Of a DNA stretch of 64,000 nucleotides, positions 23,569-34,540 are shown in pieces. Source of the stretch: Shinisaurus crocodilurus. Its lineage: Eukaryota > Chordata > Lepidosauria > Squamata > Shinisauridae. The position numbers and the translations under genes were made by a program. A model generated the notes under the pieces. It was not told the origin of the DNA and did not search any database. It saw only the letters and a program-made list of their open reading frames with translations. The stretch spans positions 24,039,817 through 24,103,816 of the forward strand of contig CM037879.1 in the NCBI GenBank assembly GCA_021292165.1, written 5' to 3'. The first letter of the stretch is position 1. The number at the start of each line of letters is the position of its first letter.

Positions 23569-25825
23569 CCCTATATGAGAAAGGCCTTATTTTCCACAAT
23601 CAGCTGCAGGTCACTTAAGATGTTCCAGAATGTTTTAAAGACGTTCTTTGTTTCTTCTTTTTCTGGGGGACTAACATGGCAAGCACACCCTGGCGTCCGA
23701 TGCACTTTTGAAAGTACTATGGAAATAATATTATCTCTAGCTCAAAAATCTGCTTTACAGGGCTGTGCTGAGCTGTACCTAACTGGAATCTGCCTAGTCG
23801 GGGAGTTGTTTGCTTTTAGAAAATGAGCTTTTAAAGGTCACGCATCTTCCTGGCCTCATAAAGACCTCGATGTGACACTATTCACTTTCACAATCTGGTG
23901 TAGGATTAGGGGTTATGAACTGCTTTGTTTTAATTCAGTTAGGTTCAGCACAACGTTTGCTGCTGCTGTTCCTGGTTTTTCTTTTGTGCTTCTCCTGTCC
24001 AAAAACATTGCTCTTTGGTCCCTGTTTTTGAGCTCTGGCCCCTGTTGTTTTTCAGTTGCACCTTAGGGCCACTCTGGTGGTGCGCATCATGGCCAGTTTT
24101 ACCTCCTCCCTCTTCTCTCCTCCTCTTTTTGCCCGTGGAAAGCTTTTCAAACTCAACAAAATGGTTTCTCATCCCAGCCCTCCCTTGTAGCCACAGAAGA
24201 AAATAAATATACATTCTTTTGTAAAATATTAAAACAAATAGGTCTCGCTGCAAGCAGAAGCCATGGAACTTTTCTAGAAAAATACAGTATTTACATTCTT
24301 GAGAAGATCTGTTTAGAAGCTCCCTGATTATATTTGCATGGTGATTCCCATCCCCCATGCAGTGGGACAGATAAGATCAAACCACACACACAGCGTTGAA
24401 CAGATGTTTTAATTAAAAGTTTCACTATTCTGTCACACTGCTAATTCTGCATTAGTTTTTCAAGAGTTTTACTAACAACAAAATGAATGTGTAGAAGGTT
24501 TTATCAGAGAAATTGTGGGGATTTTTTTTAATGAAAAAGGTGAGTATTATCCAGTTACTGGATGGATTAACTGTGTTAGTAAGAACAGCAAGCTCTCAGG
24601 TTGTGTAAATCTTCAGGATTCCTGTCCAAAGAAACAAATAAGACCTACCAGCAAGTGCTTTTAGGACATTGTCTAAAACAGTTTAGTAAAAAATATTACC
24701 AGATTTCAGCCACCTGCCTTTTACAGTTTTCTTTCTATAGACCAAACATGCCTGGGGAACAAAATTCCCCAGAAATCTCCATAAGAATACATTTTATGGG
24801 GAACTTTTGGACCCCGAACAACTGAAACAATTATGGGGAACAAAAGGAGGCCATCCACAGTTCATCTTAGACTCTTTTGATATCCAAGAACAATAGCAAA
24901 CACCTCCTTCAAACAGAAAATAAATCCATTGAGGTAAAGCTTTGTTATGCTGATTTAAAGTTTATAGCCCTCCGGTCTTTTTCAGGCTTTTCAAATGATA
25001 ATTGACGTCCACTAGGCCGGGCTTTTCTCATGCAGATTGCCTGGATTAAGGAAAGATTAAATCTTCAGTTACCCTAAGTAGCTGAAACTTAAAATTCATT
25101 CTTATTCTGATCCTAACAGCCTGGGGAAAACATTTAGTAAGTAAAAGTCTTATATATGCACAATTTGCCTTGCCTGAGGCACTTATATTTTTTGGGTTTT
25201 TCAGGACCCTAGTATGTGACGAATGCTAGGTTTCATAAAAACGCAGGATGAGGGCTAGAGTATCAAGTATACAAGGGTAGACTTTGCTTTCTGTTCCGAG
25301 TTGCCTCAGGCTCCTGTTTTCCTTGTCTCAATACCACTAAGCAAGCAGAATGTACATTATCACTAGATCATTATTTCCAGGAACCTTCTACATGCATCCT
25401 ATACCTTCTCCAGATAAAAAGTCACCAAAGGCCTTTTTTTTCAATCCTACTATGGCTAAGGCAAAAAGGGAATATAAAGGATAGTAATGTTCTAGATGAG
25501 ATCAGTGGTCAATCTATTTTAGCCTTTCCGAGGCTGGTGCTGCCCAGATGTTTTGGAGTATAGGCAGGGCTGATCTAGCTCAATAACGATTGTCTAGTGG
25601 TTCTCCATCTCATTGGAAATAGGCTGTAGTTTTTAAAAGAACTGGAAATGGTTTGAGAAAGGTGTTGCTTCCCATGGTGTATGCACACATTTGTCTTGCA
25701 GCCATACAAAAACTTGCAAAACTTGTTTTCTAGAGGTGAAACTGGAGTGAGTGTATTCACTGCAAGCAGAACAGAAGTTCTTTTGCAAACCCCCTTCAGG
25801 TTATCTGGGAAAGTATATATTGTGG
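23569..25825. other. no recognised feature
   Basis: About 2.3 kb without recognised repeats or exons. A 137-codon minus frame and a 109-codon plus frame show no domain. Confidence 0.4.
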
Positions 25826-25868
25826 TCATAAGAAGAGAGCCATGTTGGATCAGACCAAGGGTCCACCT
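25826..25868 (-). mobile_element. L2-type LINE 3' tail fragment
   Basis: TCATAAGAAGAGAGCCATG, then TTGGATCAGACCAAGGGTCC, is the reverse of the L2 tail seen at 7.52, 35.9 and 49.1 kb. Only the terminal piece remains. Confidence 0.7.
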
Positions 25869-25958
25869 CTGGCCTGTCAGAAGTCTACTAGTTTTACTAC
25901 TTGAGATACTTTTAATTGGAGGCACCAGTTCACTGAACCAGAAACTTTATATATATAC

Positions 25959-26084
25959 CAGTCTTCCCCAACCTGGTTCCCTCCAGATGTGTTGGACTAC
26001 AACTTCCAGAATCCCATAGCTGGCTGGGGGATACTGGGAGCTGTAGTCCAACACATCTGGAGGGCACCAGGTTGGGGATGGCTG
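25959..26084. mobile_element. hAT MITE (CAGTCTTCCCC type), 126 bp
   Basis: Ends CAGTCTTCCCCAACCTGG and GGTTGGGGATGGCTG. The arms CTCCAGATGTGTTGGACTAC and their inverse pair closely. Flanks ATATATAC and GTCTATAC agree at 6 of 8. Confidence 0.85.
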
Positions 26085-26284
26085 GTCTATACAAAGCAGG
26101 TGCTTGCTTGCTAAATACACACTGCAGAGGATGTTCACCCTTCCCAAATACAGGAAGTTGATTTCCAAGTTCACGGGTCTCCATAATGCCAAATGGCAAT
26201 AAAGCAGATATAAATGTACGGCACTCATTCCAAAAAGTTGTCTCATAACAAATTAATAGATGGCTGAGCTGTACTTTACACTTA

Positions 26285-26425
26285 ATAAAATAATGCTTAA
26301 CATTTGTATAGGTCTTTAAAAGAGTGGCTTGCCTACCATGAGTTCATGGCAGAGGTGAGATTCAAACTGGAGACTACCTGATTCACAGCCCACTCTCTTA
26401 GCCACTATACCACACCAGTTCTAAG
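26285..26425 (-). repeat. MIR-like SINE, internally deleted
   Basis: Minus strand shows GTGTGGTATAGTGGCTAAGA (A-box side), a B-box-like TTTGAATCTCACCTC, and a tail with CTTTTAAAGACC. The core is shortened. It resembles the longer copy at 57.0-57.26 kb, a separate subfamily from the abundant plus-strand SINE. Confidence 0.6.
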
Positions 26426-26694
26426 GCAAAAGGAAAATATGAGAGTAAAGCTTTTGTTACAACAAATTCCTTGGACTTTTGTTGTTGTTGCTGTTGCTGT
26501 GGATGGGTAGGGAAGGGTGAAACATAATGGACACAAACCAGCCAAGGTTTAAGCATTTTAAAGTCCCCTTGGTTCAAGTGGGAGAGATAAACATTTGTTC
26601 AACTCTCTCCCATGAAGATCAGCGGGACCTTTAAGTGGGACATGGGCTGGTTCTTGCCCAGTGTTTGAAAGAGGCAGATGAAAATGGGAAGTGT

Positions 26695-26885
26695 ATCTTA
26701 GATATTTCATATTCTACCCTTTTTCCAAGAAGCTCAGGGTAGCATACACGGGTTACTTCATTTTATCCTCAAAATAACCCTGTGTTAAGCTGAAAAATAG
26801 TGATTGGGGCAAAAGATCACCCTATAAGCTTCATTATGTTTGGAATTTGAGCCTACCTCTCTGCAGTCCTACTGCAACACTTCAC
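26695..26885 (-). repeat. CORE-like SINE, degraded
   Basis: Minus strand has the core landmarks CAGGGTTATTTTGAGGATAA and ATGAAGCTTATAGGGTGATC, with weak head similarity. Old and eroded. Confidence 0.55.
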
Positions 26886-26919
26886 CCACTACATACAAAT
26901 GTTTGCAAATAACATTAAG

Positions 26920-27090
26920 CCATGGTGTGTTTAGCCTAATTGTGGCTTAGTTGAATGTCTGAACCCACCCTGGGCAAGAAACTGTGGTTTGTTTTATGGC
27001 AACAAGCCACAATTTGAAATATATAACCCATGGATTGTTGTTTAGTTAACCACTGGGTTGTTTAGCCCCTAAACAACCCAGTGGTCCGGG
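26920..27090. repeat. palindrome-rich repeat with perfect 17-bp inverted repeat
   Basis: The block contains AGCCATGGTGTG, GTGGCTTAG and ACAAGCCACAATTTG pieces reminiscent of the palindrome at 1.07-1.50 kb. Positions 27049-27065 (ACCACTGGGTTGTTTAG) and 27069-27085 are exact inverted copies with only CCC between them. Confidence 0.6.
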
Positions 27091-27199
27091 TTTGGATGTC
27101 ACGCTCAGCAGGAGCTGATGGCGGGTTGCTGCAGAGGTGCGCACGCTTCAGGCAGCACACCTACTCTTTCCACTGGTGCATGACAATCCATCAGTTTTT

Positions 27200-27560
27200 A
27201 AACCTGTACTAGGTCCTGGAAGGTCTCTCGACTACCAGCCTCTCTGCCTTTCTCAGCTCCTCTAGGTCAGCAACTTTGGCTTCAAGGGAACAAACTTGTT
27301 CCTTGACAGCCAGGAGCTCATTACACCAAGCACACACCCACGACTTCTGTCCAGCTGTCAGACAGTCATACACGTGGCACTCAGTGCAATACACTGGATA
27401 GCCCCCACACCCCTGCTGGGTTTCTACCTTTATAACTGTTTTTTATTGTTATTATCAGGTTTGTTTACCTGGAAAACTAAGGTATTTACTGGGAGAAGGT
27501 GGGGCATTTCTTTATAGTTATTTCTTTAAAGTTACTTACTAGGAGAAGGCAGGGAAGAGT
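27200..27560 (-). pseudogene. CR1-type LINE 5' end with start of ORF1
   Basis: The minus-strand frame 27435 to 27209 encodes about 75 residues with two CxxC pairs (VYCTECHVYDC and WVCAWCNEL), followed by a heptad-like acidic stretch (VCSLEAKVADLEELRKAERL) likely to form a coiled coil. A zinc-binding module plus coiled coil is the plan of CR1-group ORF1 proteins, which bind LINE RNA. Upstream of it on the minus strand (plus 27436-27560) the sequence looks like a 5' UTR. The frame stops at 27206, so only the N-terminus is present. It could instead be ORF1 of another LINE of the same group; family recognition is from memory. Confidence 0.6.
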
Positions 27561-27691
27561 CAACTGCCCTTGCCTCCTCGCTCTGTTGCTAAACTTGCAT
27601 GGGTGCTTAACTCACTTGTGTGCTGATGCTTCATCTGGGGCTCCTCATGCTCAGTGAGCGCTTTGCAATCCCTTTTTATTTTAACCACCCT

Positions 27692-27937
27692 GAGCCAGTG
27701 TGGCATAGTGGTGAGAGTGTTGGACTGGGGGACTTGGGAGATCCAGGTTCTAGTCCCCACTCGGCCATGAAACTCACTGGGTGACTTTGGGCCAGTCACT
27801 GACTCTCAGCCTAACCTACCTCACAGGGTTGTTGTGAGGATAAAATGGAGAGGAGGAGGAGGATTATGTAAGCCGCCTTGGGTTCCTTGCAGGAAAAAAG
27901 GTGGGGTATAAATGTAATAAATAAATAAATAAATAAA
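27692..27937 (+). repeat. MIR/CORE-like SINE, full length
   Basis: Full order from GAGCCAGTGTGGCATAGTGG to GGGGTATAAATGTAATAAAT and an (AAAT)n tail. The A-box region (GTGGTGAGAGTG), B box (GGTTCTAGTCC) and core are well kept. This and 61633-61880 are the best copies in the window. Confidence 0.92.
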
Positions 27938-29319
27938 CTTTGCCACCCCAATGCTCACTCCTGATTCCAGATCATTTATGAACAAATCATTCGGTGGCTT
28001 TTGGGGGGCAGGTACATTTTCATCTAATCCTATATATGAGGTGGCCGATGGTTGCTTGGTTGGTTGATTCTTTCTTTCTTTCCTCCCTCCCTCCCTTCCT
28101 TCTTCCTTTTTTTAAGCAACGTAAAAAGCCATGGCCACTTCTTGCCTAAGCATCATTCCCAGAGGCATTCTTTCCCAGGAATGTAGCCAGAGCAGCCAAG
28201 CCACTACTTTAAGCAGCAGCAAGTCTTTTTGTTGCTGATACGAAATAAAATTAAAAATCCTTAATTACCTCATATTTAAGGTAAGATTAAAGTTCTTGAA
28301 ATTCCCCCACCCCCAAAGATGAAGCCAATCTTCGGAGGGCCCCACGCGCCCCTAACATTTATAGAAGTTGCTGGGCCAAGTACTAGTTAAAACTCAGAAG
28401 TAAGAGCCTGGGAGAACAAAAAGGTCTTTGCCTAGTGCTGAAAAGATAACAAAGCCCTACTTTTATATAACAAGATTTATAAATCCAGGCATTTATATGT
28501 GAGTAATAATTGGGATGTTCCTTTGCTTGTCTGAAGCCATATTTTCTTTTGACATCTATGTAAAAGTACTTTGGAGACCAATAAGCAACCTCTGTGGCAA
28601 AAATAGCAATATCATAAGAAAAGGGGAATTGCCTGTTTAAATGCTTAATTTTTTGGCTACCAAGATATAATTCTCAATACCTAGGCTTTCTTCAGGCATC
28701 ATCAGACTTGCTCTTTGCTTCTGTAAAGAGCATTTGGCTTTGCTTCAGAGTGAATTTGTTTCAACATAAAACAGGTTTAAAACATTAAAGGGAAGTTAAA
28801 AGTTACTCTCTAGGAGCCTGTTGTTTTATTTATTAAGCTACTGACTTGGATAAAACCCACTGCTATTAATTGTACTGTATGGTTTCTGATAGTACAGTAT
28901 CCAAGTTTCAAGAAGACCAGGTATTCACAAATCATTTTGAGGTGAGTCGGTTTTATTAAATTTTGATTTAGTGTTAGGGCTTTTAGGCCAGCCTTCAGTA
29001 AAAGCATTAGTGAAATGTATGACAAAATTGTTTAAAACATCAATATAAAATCATAATTAAAATGAACACCAAGCAGAACAACAGCATAGAAATTCAACAT
29101 AAAAACACCCCCATTAGTAACACCAGGACCGCCATCAGTACCTGATGTCTGGGCAGCTGCCAGGGCCCCATCACGGTGACCGGTCCCACCTGGGCCCTTC
29201 TTTGATCACTGTTTACAGCACGAAGCTCCCAAAACAGCATTAGGCAGTGAAGTCTAGCCACCACTTTAATTTTCCACTCCGCCCCTATGTTACTTCTCTC
29301 TGGGCATTATAGGAAATTA
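27938..29319. other. no recognised feature
   Basis: Contains a pyrimidine tract (TTTC/CCTC units) at about 28069-28114. The rest is unique-looking and AT-rich. No exon. Confidence 0.4.
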
Positions 29320-29830
29320 AAATGGCAGTTAGACTCTTGGAGTGCTGTTGTTGCCCACCACTGTGGGACCGTGCCCCAGTTCGGAGGGAGCTTCAGTTTC
29401 AGGCACGGATTCTGACTCGGGGGGGGGGGGAGGTGGTAGAGCCGGGCCCAGCTGCGGGGAATCGGAGACCTGATGTTTCAGTTCTGCCAGGCCTCTCCCA
29501 CACTGCCCAAACGAACAGGGGGCGGGTGAGGCGCTGGAGACTGATACGGTCAGTTCTCCTCAGCTGGAAGACTGGATCTTGATGGAGGCTCCTGCTTATC
29601 AGCCAGGGACATCATCCCTGGAAAGGGCAGCGGGAGGAGGGCTCTGCGGGAGAGGGTGTTTCAGGGGTGGGCCCGTTGGTCCGTGTTCAGCAGAAGAGGG
29701 CAGGACAGAAACGCCCAGGCAGGCTTAGCCACCGGTTGAGGGGCCGGTTCCCCTGCCAGGACCAAATTTCAGGTAGCGATTCCTTGTAGCCACTCCCTGC
29801 ATATAAACCTTTGTAGTTCCCAGCGGCCCT
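29320..29830. other. GC-rich block next to LINE insertion
   Basis: GC-rich with several CpGs and a G12 run at about 29420-29431. A TATAAA word lies at 29801, about 30 bp before the LINE boundary. No ORF of note. It might be part of an older element (for example an LTR) split by the LINE, or a small CpG-rich unique block; nothing decides between them. Confidence 0.3.
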
Positions 29831-31309
29831 CATCATCATCATCATCAGGCGATCACTCGTGACCGAGTAAGATTGTCTTCCGGGATAAAAGGAGGAGATT
29901 CTAAAGAAGATTGTGTAGACTCTAGCGATGGGTCCGTAAGTGACTGTGGAGGCCAATTCTAGATCCACACAGCTTCCCACAGTGAGGACACAGGTTACCA
30001 GATAGAAGATGGTCCTGTAAAGGATTCATTTGACGTGCTTTTCGCTTAGCACGTTTCTCCCTTTCACCTTGCACTCGTGCTTCTTCAAAGTCCATGGAAC
30101 CTTTGTGAAAGGCCAACCTCCATTTAGATCGTTCATGGGCCAGAGCTTCCCAGTTTTCGATGTTTATATTGCATTTTTTTAGATTAGCCTTATGAACATC
30201 TTTAAACCTCTTATATTGACCACCGATATTCCGCTTTCCATCCTTGAGTTGGGAGTAAAGTAACTGCTTTGGGAGACGGCAGTCAGGCATTCGAACAACA
30301 TGACCGGTCCACTGAAGTTGGCGTTGAAGGATCATTTTTTCAATGCTAGTAGTCTTTGCTTCTTCCAGTACACTGACATTTGTTCGCCTATCTTCCCAAG
30401 TAATTTGCAGGATTTTCCGGAGGCAACGTTGATGAAACCTTTCAAGGAGGTGGAAGTGACGTTTATAGATAGTCCATGTTTCGCAGGCATACAATAAAGT
30501 TGGTAATACAATGGCTTCATAAACCAGTGTTTTGGTCTTCTTACAAATATCCCGATCCTCGAACACTCTATGTTTCATTCGAGAAAATGCGGCACTTGCG
30601 GAGCTCAGACGATGCTGGATTTCACTGTCGATGTTAGCTGTAACAGAAAGATAGCTGCCAAGATAGAGAAAATGATCGACATTTTCCAGTATTGTCCCGC
30701 CAAGCTGGATAGATGGCATCACCAAAGGATTGGCTTGCACTTGCTGATGAAGCACTTTGGGTTTTTTGATGTTAAGTGAGAGACCAAGTTTTTCGTATGC
30801 TTCTGCAAAAGCATTTAGGATAGTTTGGAGATCATCCTCTGAATGTGCGGAGACCACATTATCATCAGCATACTGAAGTTCCACAACGGAGGTTGTAATT
30901 ACCTTACTTTTTGCTTTCAGCCTGCTGAGATTAAAAAGCTTTCCATCTGTTCGATATATAATTCCCACACCGGTGGGAAGTTTCCCCTCGACAAGATGTA
31001 AAACCATGGCGATGAAAATGGCAAATAATGTTGGGGCGATAACACATCCCTGTTTAACACCTGATCCCACTTTAAATGGAGCACCATGAGAGCCGTTGTT
31101 GTCCAAAACCGTTGCCGTCATGTTGTCATGGAGAAGTCGCAAGATATTCACAAATTTATTGGGGCATCCAATTTTCATAAGGATAGTCCAGAGAGCTGTA
31201 CGGTCTACAGTATCAAAGGCCTTAGCCAAATCGATAAATGCCATATAAAGGGGTTGATTTTGCTCCCGGCATTTTTCTTGGAGCTGACGTGCAGTAAAAA
31301 TCATGTCTA
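29831..31309 (-). mobile_element. non-LTR retrotransposon, 5'-truncated, C2H2-finger type
   Basis: The element runs on the minus strand from within the RT domain (breakpoint just before DMIFTARQLQEKC, near 31309) to a 3' UTR of about 90 bp. The UTR ends GACAATCTTACTCGGTCACG and AGTGATCGCC, followed by a (GAT)n tail of about 18 bases at 29831-29848. No target duplication could be identified. The RT and C-terminal region are uninterrupted, unlike all L2 copies here. Two more pieces that appear to be from the same family lie at 9.94 kb and 42.42 kb. Clade was not determined. Confidence 0.9.
29922..31309 (-). CDS. reverse transcriptase C-terminal part with C2H2 zinc finger (retrotransposon ORF2, partial)
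   Basis: About 460 codons without a stop. RT motif A is AFIDLAKAFDTVDR, motif B is GVKQGCVIAPTLF about 60 residues later, and the catalytic motif C is YADD (in VELQYADDNVV). LGLSLNIKK (motif D) follows, then LYACETWTIYKRHFHLLERF typical of the RT thumb. The last 22 residues form a C-x2-C-x12-H-x3-H zinc finger (CPHCGKLC through HSHLRTH), preceded by a basic stretch (REKRAKRKAR). In such elements the RT copies the RNA at a nicked target, and the C-terminal finger probably binds nucleic acid. The endonuclease and RT fingers are lost by 5' truncation and the first few residues upstream of DMIFTAR are read from flanking DNA, so there is no genuine start codon. The copy cannot move alone. Confidence 0.9.
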
Positions 31310-32445
31310 CTGGAGACAAGTCTCCCACCATCCTGGACAGCTTCCCGCCTTCTTTGGAATTGGAGCGTTGTGGGACTTACTTGGTGAGCAGTACTTGCTG
31401 TGTTGCACTCTGCACATGTTCTGTCTGGCTGGACTTAAAGCTCACCCTGTTTCGTTGAACCTTTATTGCCTCTGTGAAAGCTGTTTGTTCACTAGAGGAA
31501 TTGCCGGAATAAAAGGTGTTCACTGCAGCTGTTGCCTTGAATTCGGGAGGCCAGGATAGGACACACCACTGCCAGGGAACCCCAGCAGGGCCTACCAGAG
31601 GGCATTTTCCCCGGAGCCCCCTCAAACTGGAGCAGGATAATTCCCACTGTCATGCATCATGGGGTTTGCCTCTCTTTCTTCCAGCCTTAAAGTTATTCTC
31701 CAGGCTAGAAAAGGAAAACAGATTACAAGGGTAGGACTGAGACACACACTTGGAATTAGGTAAGAGCAGGGAGACCTCCCTCATGAAGGCTCTGCCGCCC
31801 TCAACTGTCACCACCAGCAGCCATTCCAGCAGGCTGAGCTGAAGGAGATGAGAGCGAGGGCAGGGTCATTCCGCCAGCCCTGGTGAAAGACTGCTTAATT
31901 TTTTCCTCTTCCCATCCCATCACTTTTTCCTTGTGTGTCGTGTCTTTTTAGATAGTAAACCTGCAGCGAGGGACTGACTTTTTTTTTTTGCTGATTGCAT
32001 GTAAGCTGCTCCAGCAACTTTTTTGGCTGCGGAACGAGATAAAAAATCTTTAAATAAATAAATAAAGCTCATACTGCATTCACCCAATCCACATCTCATC
32101 CACTAAAATGATTGCATGAATCAAGCTTTGTAATTTGAGACTCATCTGTGGCAATTGGCCAGACTCAGCATAGCTACTTTATTGTATTGTGGAGCTGCTT
32201 AATTTACCTAAAAAGTAACCACACCTCAAGAAAAGAAAAAAGACAACACAAACACAAGGGCATCTGGTGCCAGCACTCTAGGCTTGGAATGAACTACACT
32301 GCAGCTCTATTGAGCTCTATTGCACTCCATTACTGAGTTAGTTATAGGAACCCTGGATTCTGCCTTATGTAGAAGCCCAAAGTAGTTAGAGTGCAGCATG
32401 TTTTGCTTTCAAATTGTCCAAATTAATACTGTACAGGTCAAATCC
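31310..32445. other. no gene; flank of the LINE insertion
   Basis: No repeat recognised. GGAATAAAAGG at 31508 is a possible polyadenylation-like word, and GC content is above average up to about 31900. A short T-run lies at 31979-31989 and (AAAT)n at 32050-32066. No exon. Confidence 0.35.
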
Positions 32446-32620
32446 AGGCCTGTGGCTTATGCTGGCTCAGCTTGTCTGAGTGTGGAAAGCTAAGCAGGGT
32501 CAGGCCTGATTATTACTTGGATGGGAGACCCCCTCCTCTAGTTTCCTGCATTGAGCAGGGGTTGGACTCGATAGCCTTGTATGCTCCTTCCAACTCTATG
32601 ATCTATGAAATCTATGAAAT
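32446..32620 (+). repeat. chimeric SINE: 5S rRNA head, CR1 3' tail (copy 1)
   Basis: Positions 32446-32530 resemble 5S rRNA, best in the internal Pol III promoter: box A (AAGCTAAGCAGGGTC), intermediate element and box C (TACTTGGATGGGAGACC). Immediately after box C the sequence switches to a CR1 3' UTR (TTCCTGCATTGAGCAGGG through CTTCCAACTCTATG), matching the CR1 copies at 3.66 and 12.28 kb with a few changes. It ends in CTATGAAAT-like units. ACAGGTCAA before and ACAGGTAAA after may be the target duplication. Confidence 0.88.
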
Positions 32621-32984
32621 ACAGGTAAAGCCCCATAGTGGCAAATAATGTCATGCAATTAAAAGGCACTGTTGAGAGGCTTTGTTGTTGTTCAAATCGG
32701 GCAAAAGGAAGTTGATGAAAACTGCTGTAAAATGCTGGAGCTTCACCCACCCATACGACTGATACATGTGTATCATGTATACATGTGTAAATATGTGTGT
32801 TCTTACAAGAATTCTGGCTGCAAATATTCCTCAGGCTTCACTGGTTTTGTGATCTAAAACCTGGATATTTCTTCGCTTCCCATAGTATTTTATATATGGC
32901 CAATAAACTAGGTTTGTTCCAGTGGATCACATATTTTTCAGGCCTGTGATAGTTGTTATAGAGGGATGAGTGGGATAGTTATTT

Positions 32985-33220
32985 ATGCATTTATCCATTC
33001 ATTACATTTATAGCCCACCTGTTCTTCCAAGGAGCGCAAGGCAGTGTACTTGATCCTCCCCCCTCTCCATTTTATCCTCACAACAACCCTGTGAGGTACG
33101 TTAGGCCGAGAATCAATGACTGGCCCGGAGTCAGCCAGTGGACTTCATGGCTGAGTGAGGACTTGAACCCAGATCTCACCAGTCCCAGTCTAACACTCTA
33201 ACCGCTGTGTCCACCACGGA
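32985..33220 (-). repeat. MIR/CORE-like SINE, reverse orientation
   Basis: Minus strand carries the whole plan: ACAGCGGTTAGAGTGTTAG, GGGTTCAAGTCC (B box), core (CACTGGCTGACTCCGGGCC), GGTTGTTGTGAGGATAAAAT and a tail near 33000. Moderately diverged. Confidence 0.85.
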
Positions 33221-33363
33221 TAATTCTGCCTCTATTGTACCAGTTCCAAGTTCTCATCAGTGTTATTTATTTATTTAAAATATTTATATTCCCTCCTTTC
33301 CCCATGAAAACGGGCACCTAAGGTACCTAAGATAATAAGTGCAAAACAATTACAAAACAGATA

Positions 33364-33613
33364 CAGTAATACCTTGGATTACAAGTAACTTGGTTTGAGA
33401 GCGTTTTGCAAGACAAGCAAATTATTAAATATTTATTTAATTTTTTTATACTTGATATACAAGCGACGTCTTGCAATACAAGTACTGTAGTACGGCTTAA
33501 ATTAAAAATCTCTGTACAAATATTTTTGGGGGGATTTCGTTTTGATATAAGAGTGTTTTGGATTACAAGCATGTTTCCGGAACGAATTATGCTCTCAATC
33601 CAAGGCATGACTG
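33364..33613. mobile_element. mariner/Tigger-type MITE, copy 4
   Basis: CAGTAATACCTTGGATTAC at the left after TA; CAATCCAAGGCATGACTG at the right. The centre is the AT-rich type with TACTGTAGTACGGCTTAAAT, making it the best example of the standard subfamily. Confidence 0.88.
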
Positions 33614-33852
33614 TTAATAGGGTTGTTGTTTTTTAAAGGCAGTGGTGACTTTGGAAGGCTCAGAGTGGGAGGTGATAATGAAAATTGTCTGGCATCTGCT
33701 GTGGCTGTTCCATTTGCTGCTCTTCAAGGGCTGCATGGTGACCATAGGGGAGAATAGCCTAGGACTAGGTCCAGCTGTTTTAGTGCCTGAGAATAGGGCC
33801 ATCCCCTCACCTGACAATTCGACAATCAGGAAGCCTGATGAAAGCTCTGGTT

Positions 33853-33950
33853 AACCCTTCCCCAACCTGATGCCGTTCAGATGCATCAGACTACAACTGC
33901 CAACAACTCTAAGTCCAGCATGACTTCCCCACCAAGTTGGGGGAAGGTTG
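33853..33950. mobile_element. hAT MITE remnant (CCTTCCCC type)
   Basis: CCCTTCCCCAACCTGATGCC at one end and GTTGGGGGAAGGTTG at the other match the ends of the copy at 20762. The interior is shortened and diverged, and the duplication is not readable. Confidence 0.6.
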
Positions 33951-34540
33951 TTCCAGAGGGACAATGATGGGAAATGTCAATTCTCCGGGCCTTAGATAGT
34001 CTTACATGCCATTATTGCCCGTCTCCAGCCCAAATCTCTCAAAAGTAGCTAGAAAATGTGATACACGAACATCTCCTCACCCCCCCCCCGCCCTCCTGCA
34101 ATCTCTTGATTGCCTATTCTGCTGAAAAACCATCTGCCCCAGAATAGGTGTCTATCTTGTCATGATTGTTAGTGCTGGATTGCACAAGTGATGAGATGTG
34201 GGTGATTTCAGCCTTGGGTAAGTGGCATTCTTCTTCTTGTTTGCACCCCTGAACTGCTAACATCCAAGGTAAGCTTTATGAAGCACCATTCAGCACTGGT
34301 GGATTCTTTGGATTTTACAGTTACACGGTTAAAATAAAAATGCCCATTCGCTACATTTTATACACAACCTTTATAACAAAAAGTAACAAGAAATAGGCTC
34401 ATCAATCACCCTGGCAACAGCGCAGCGAGATGACTAAAAAGCTGTGGGTTGTTGTATGTTTGTGGGGGGGGGGGTTGTTGTTGCTGGAAACGTAATAAAT
34501 AAATCTGTATGCCCGTGAAATCTTTCAAGATCCAGTAAAC
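33951..34540. other. no recognised feature
   Basis: Unique-looking, with a C-run at about 34080 and a G-run at about 34465. No exon. Confidence 0.4.

Noticed and set aside
29320..29830. A promoter or CpG island with a first exon
   Set aside because: GC-rich with a TATAAA word, but there is no ORF, no splice donor I would trust, and a LINE directly downstream.
32446..32530. A functional 5S rRNA gene
   Set aside because: Only part of the 5S sequence is present, the 5' part is diverged, and the sequence switches to a CR1 tail after box C. There is no T-run terminator.
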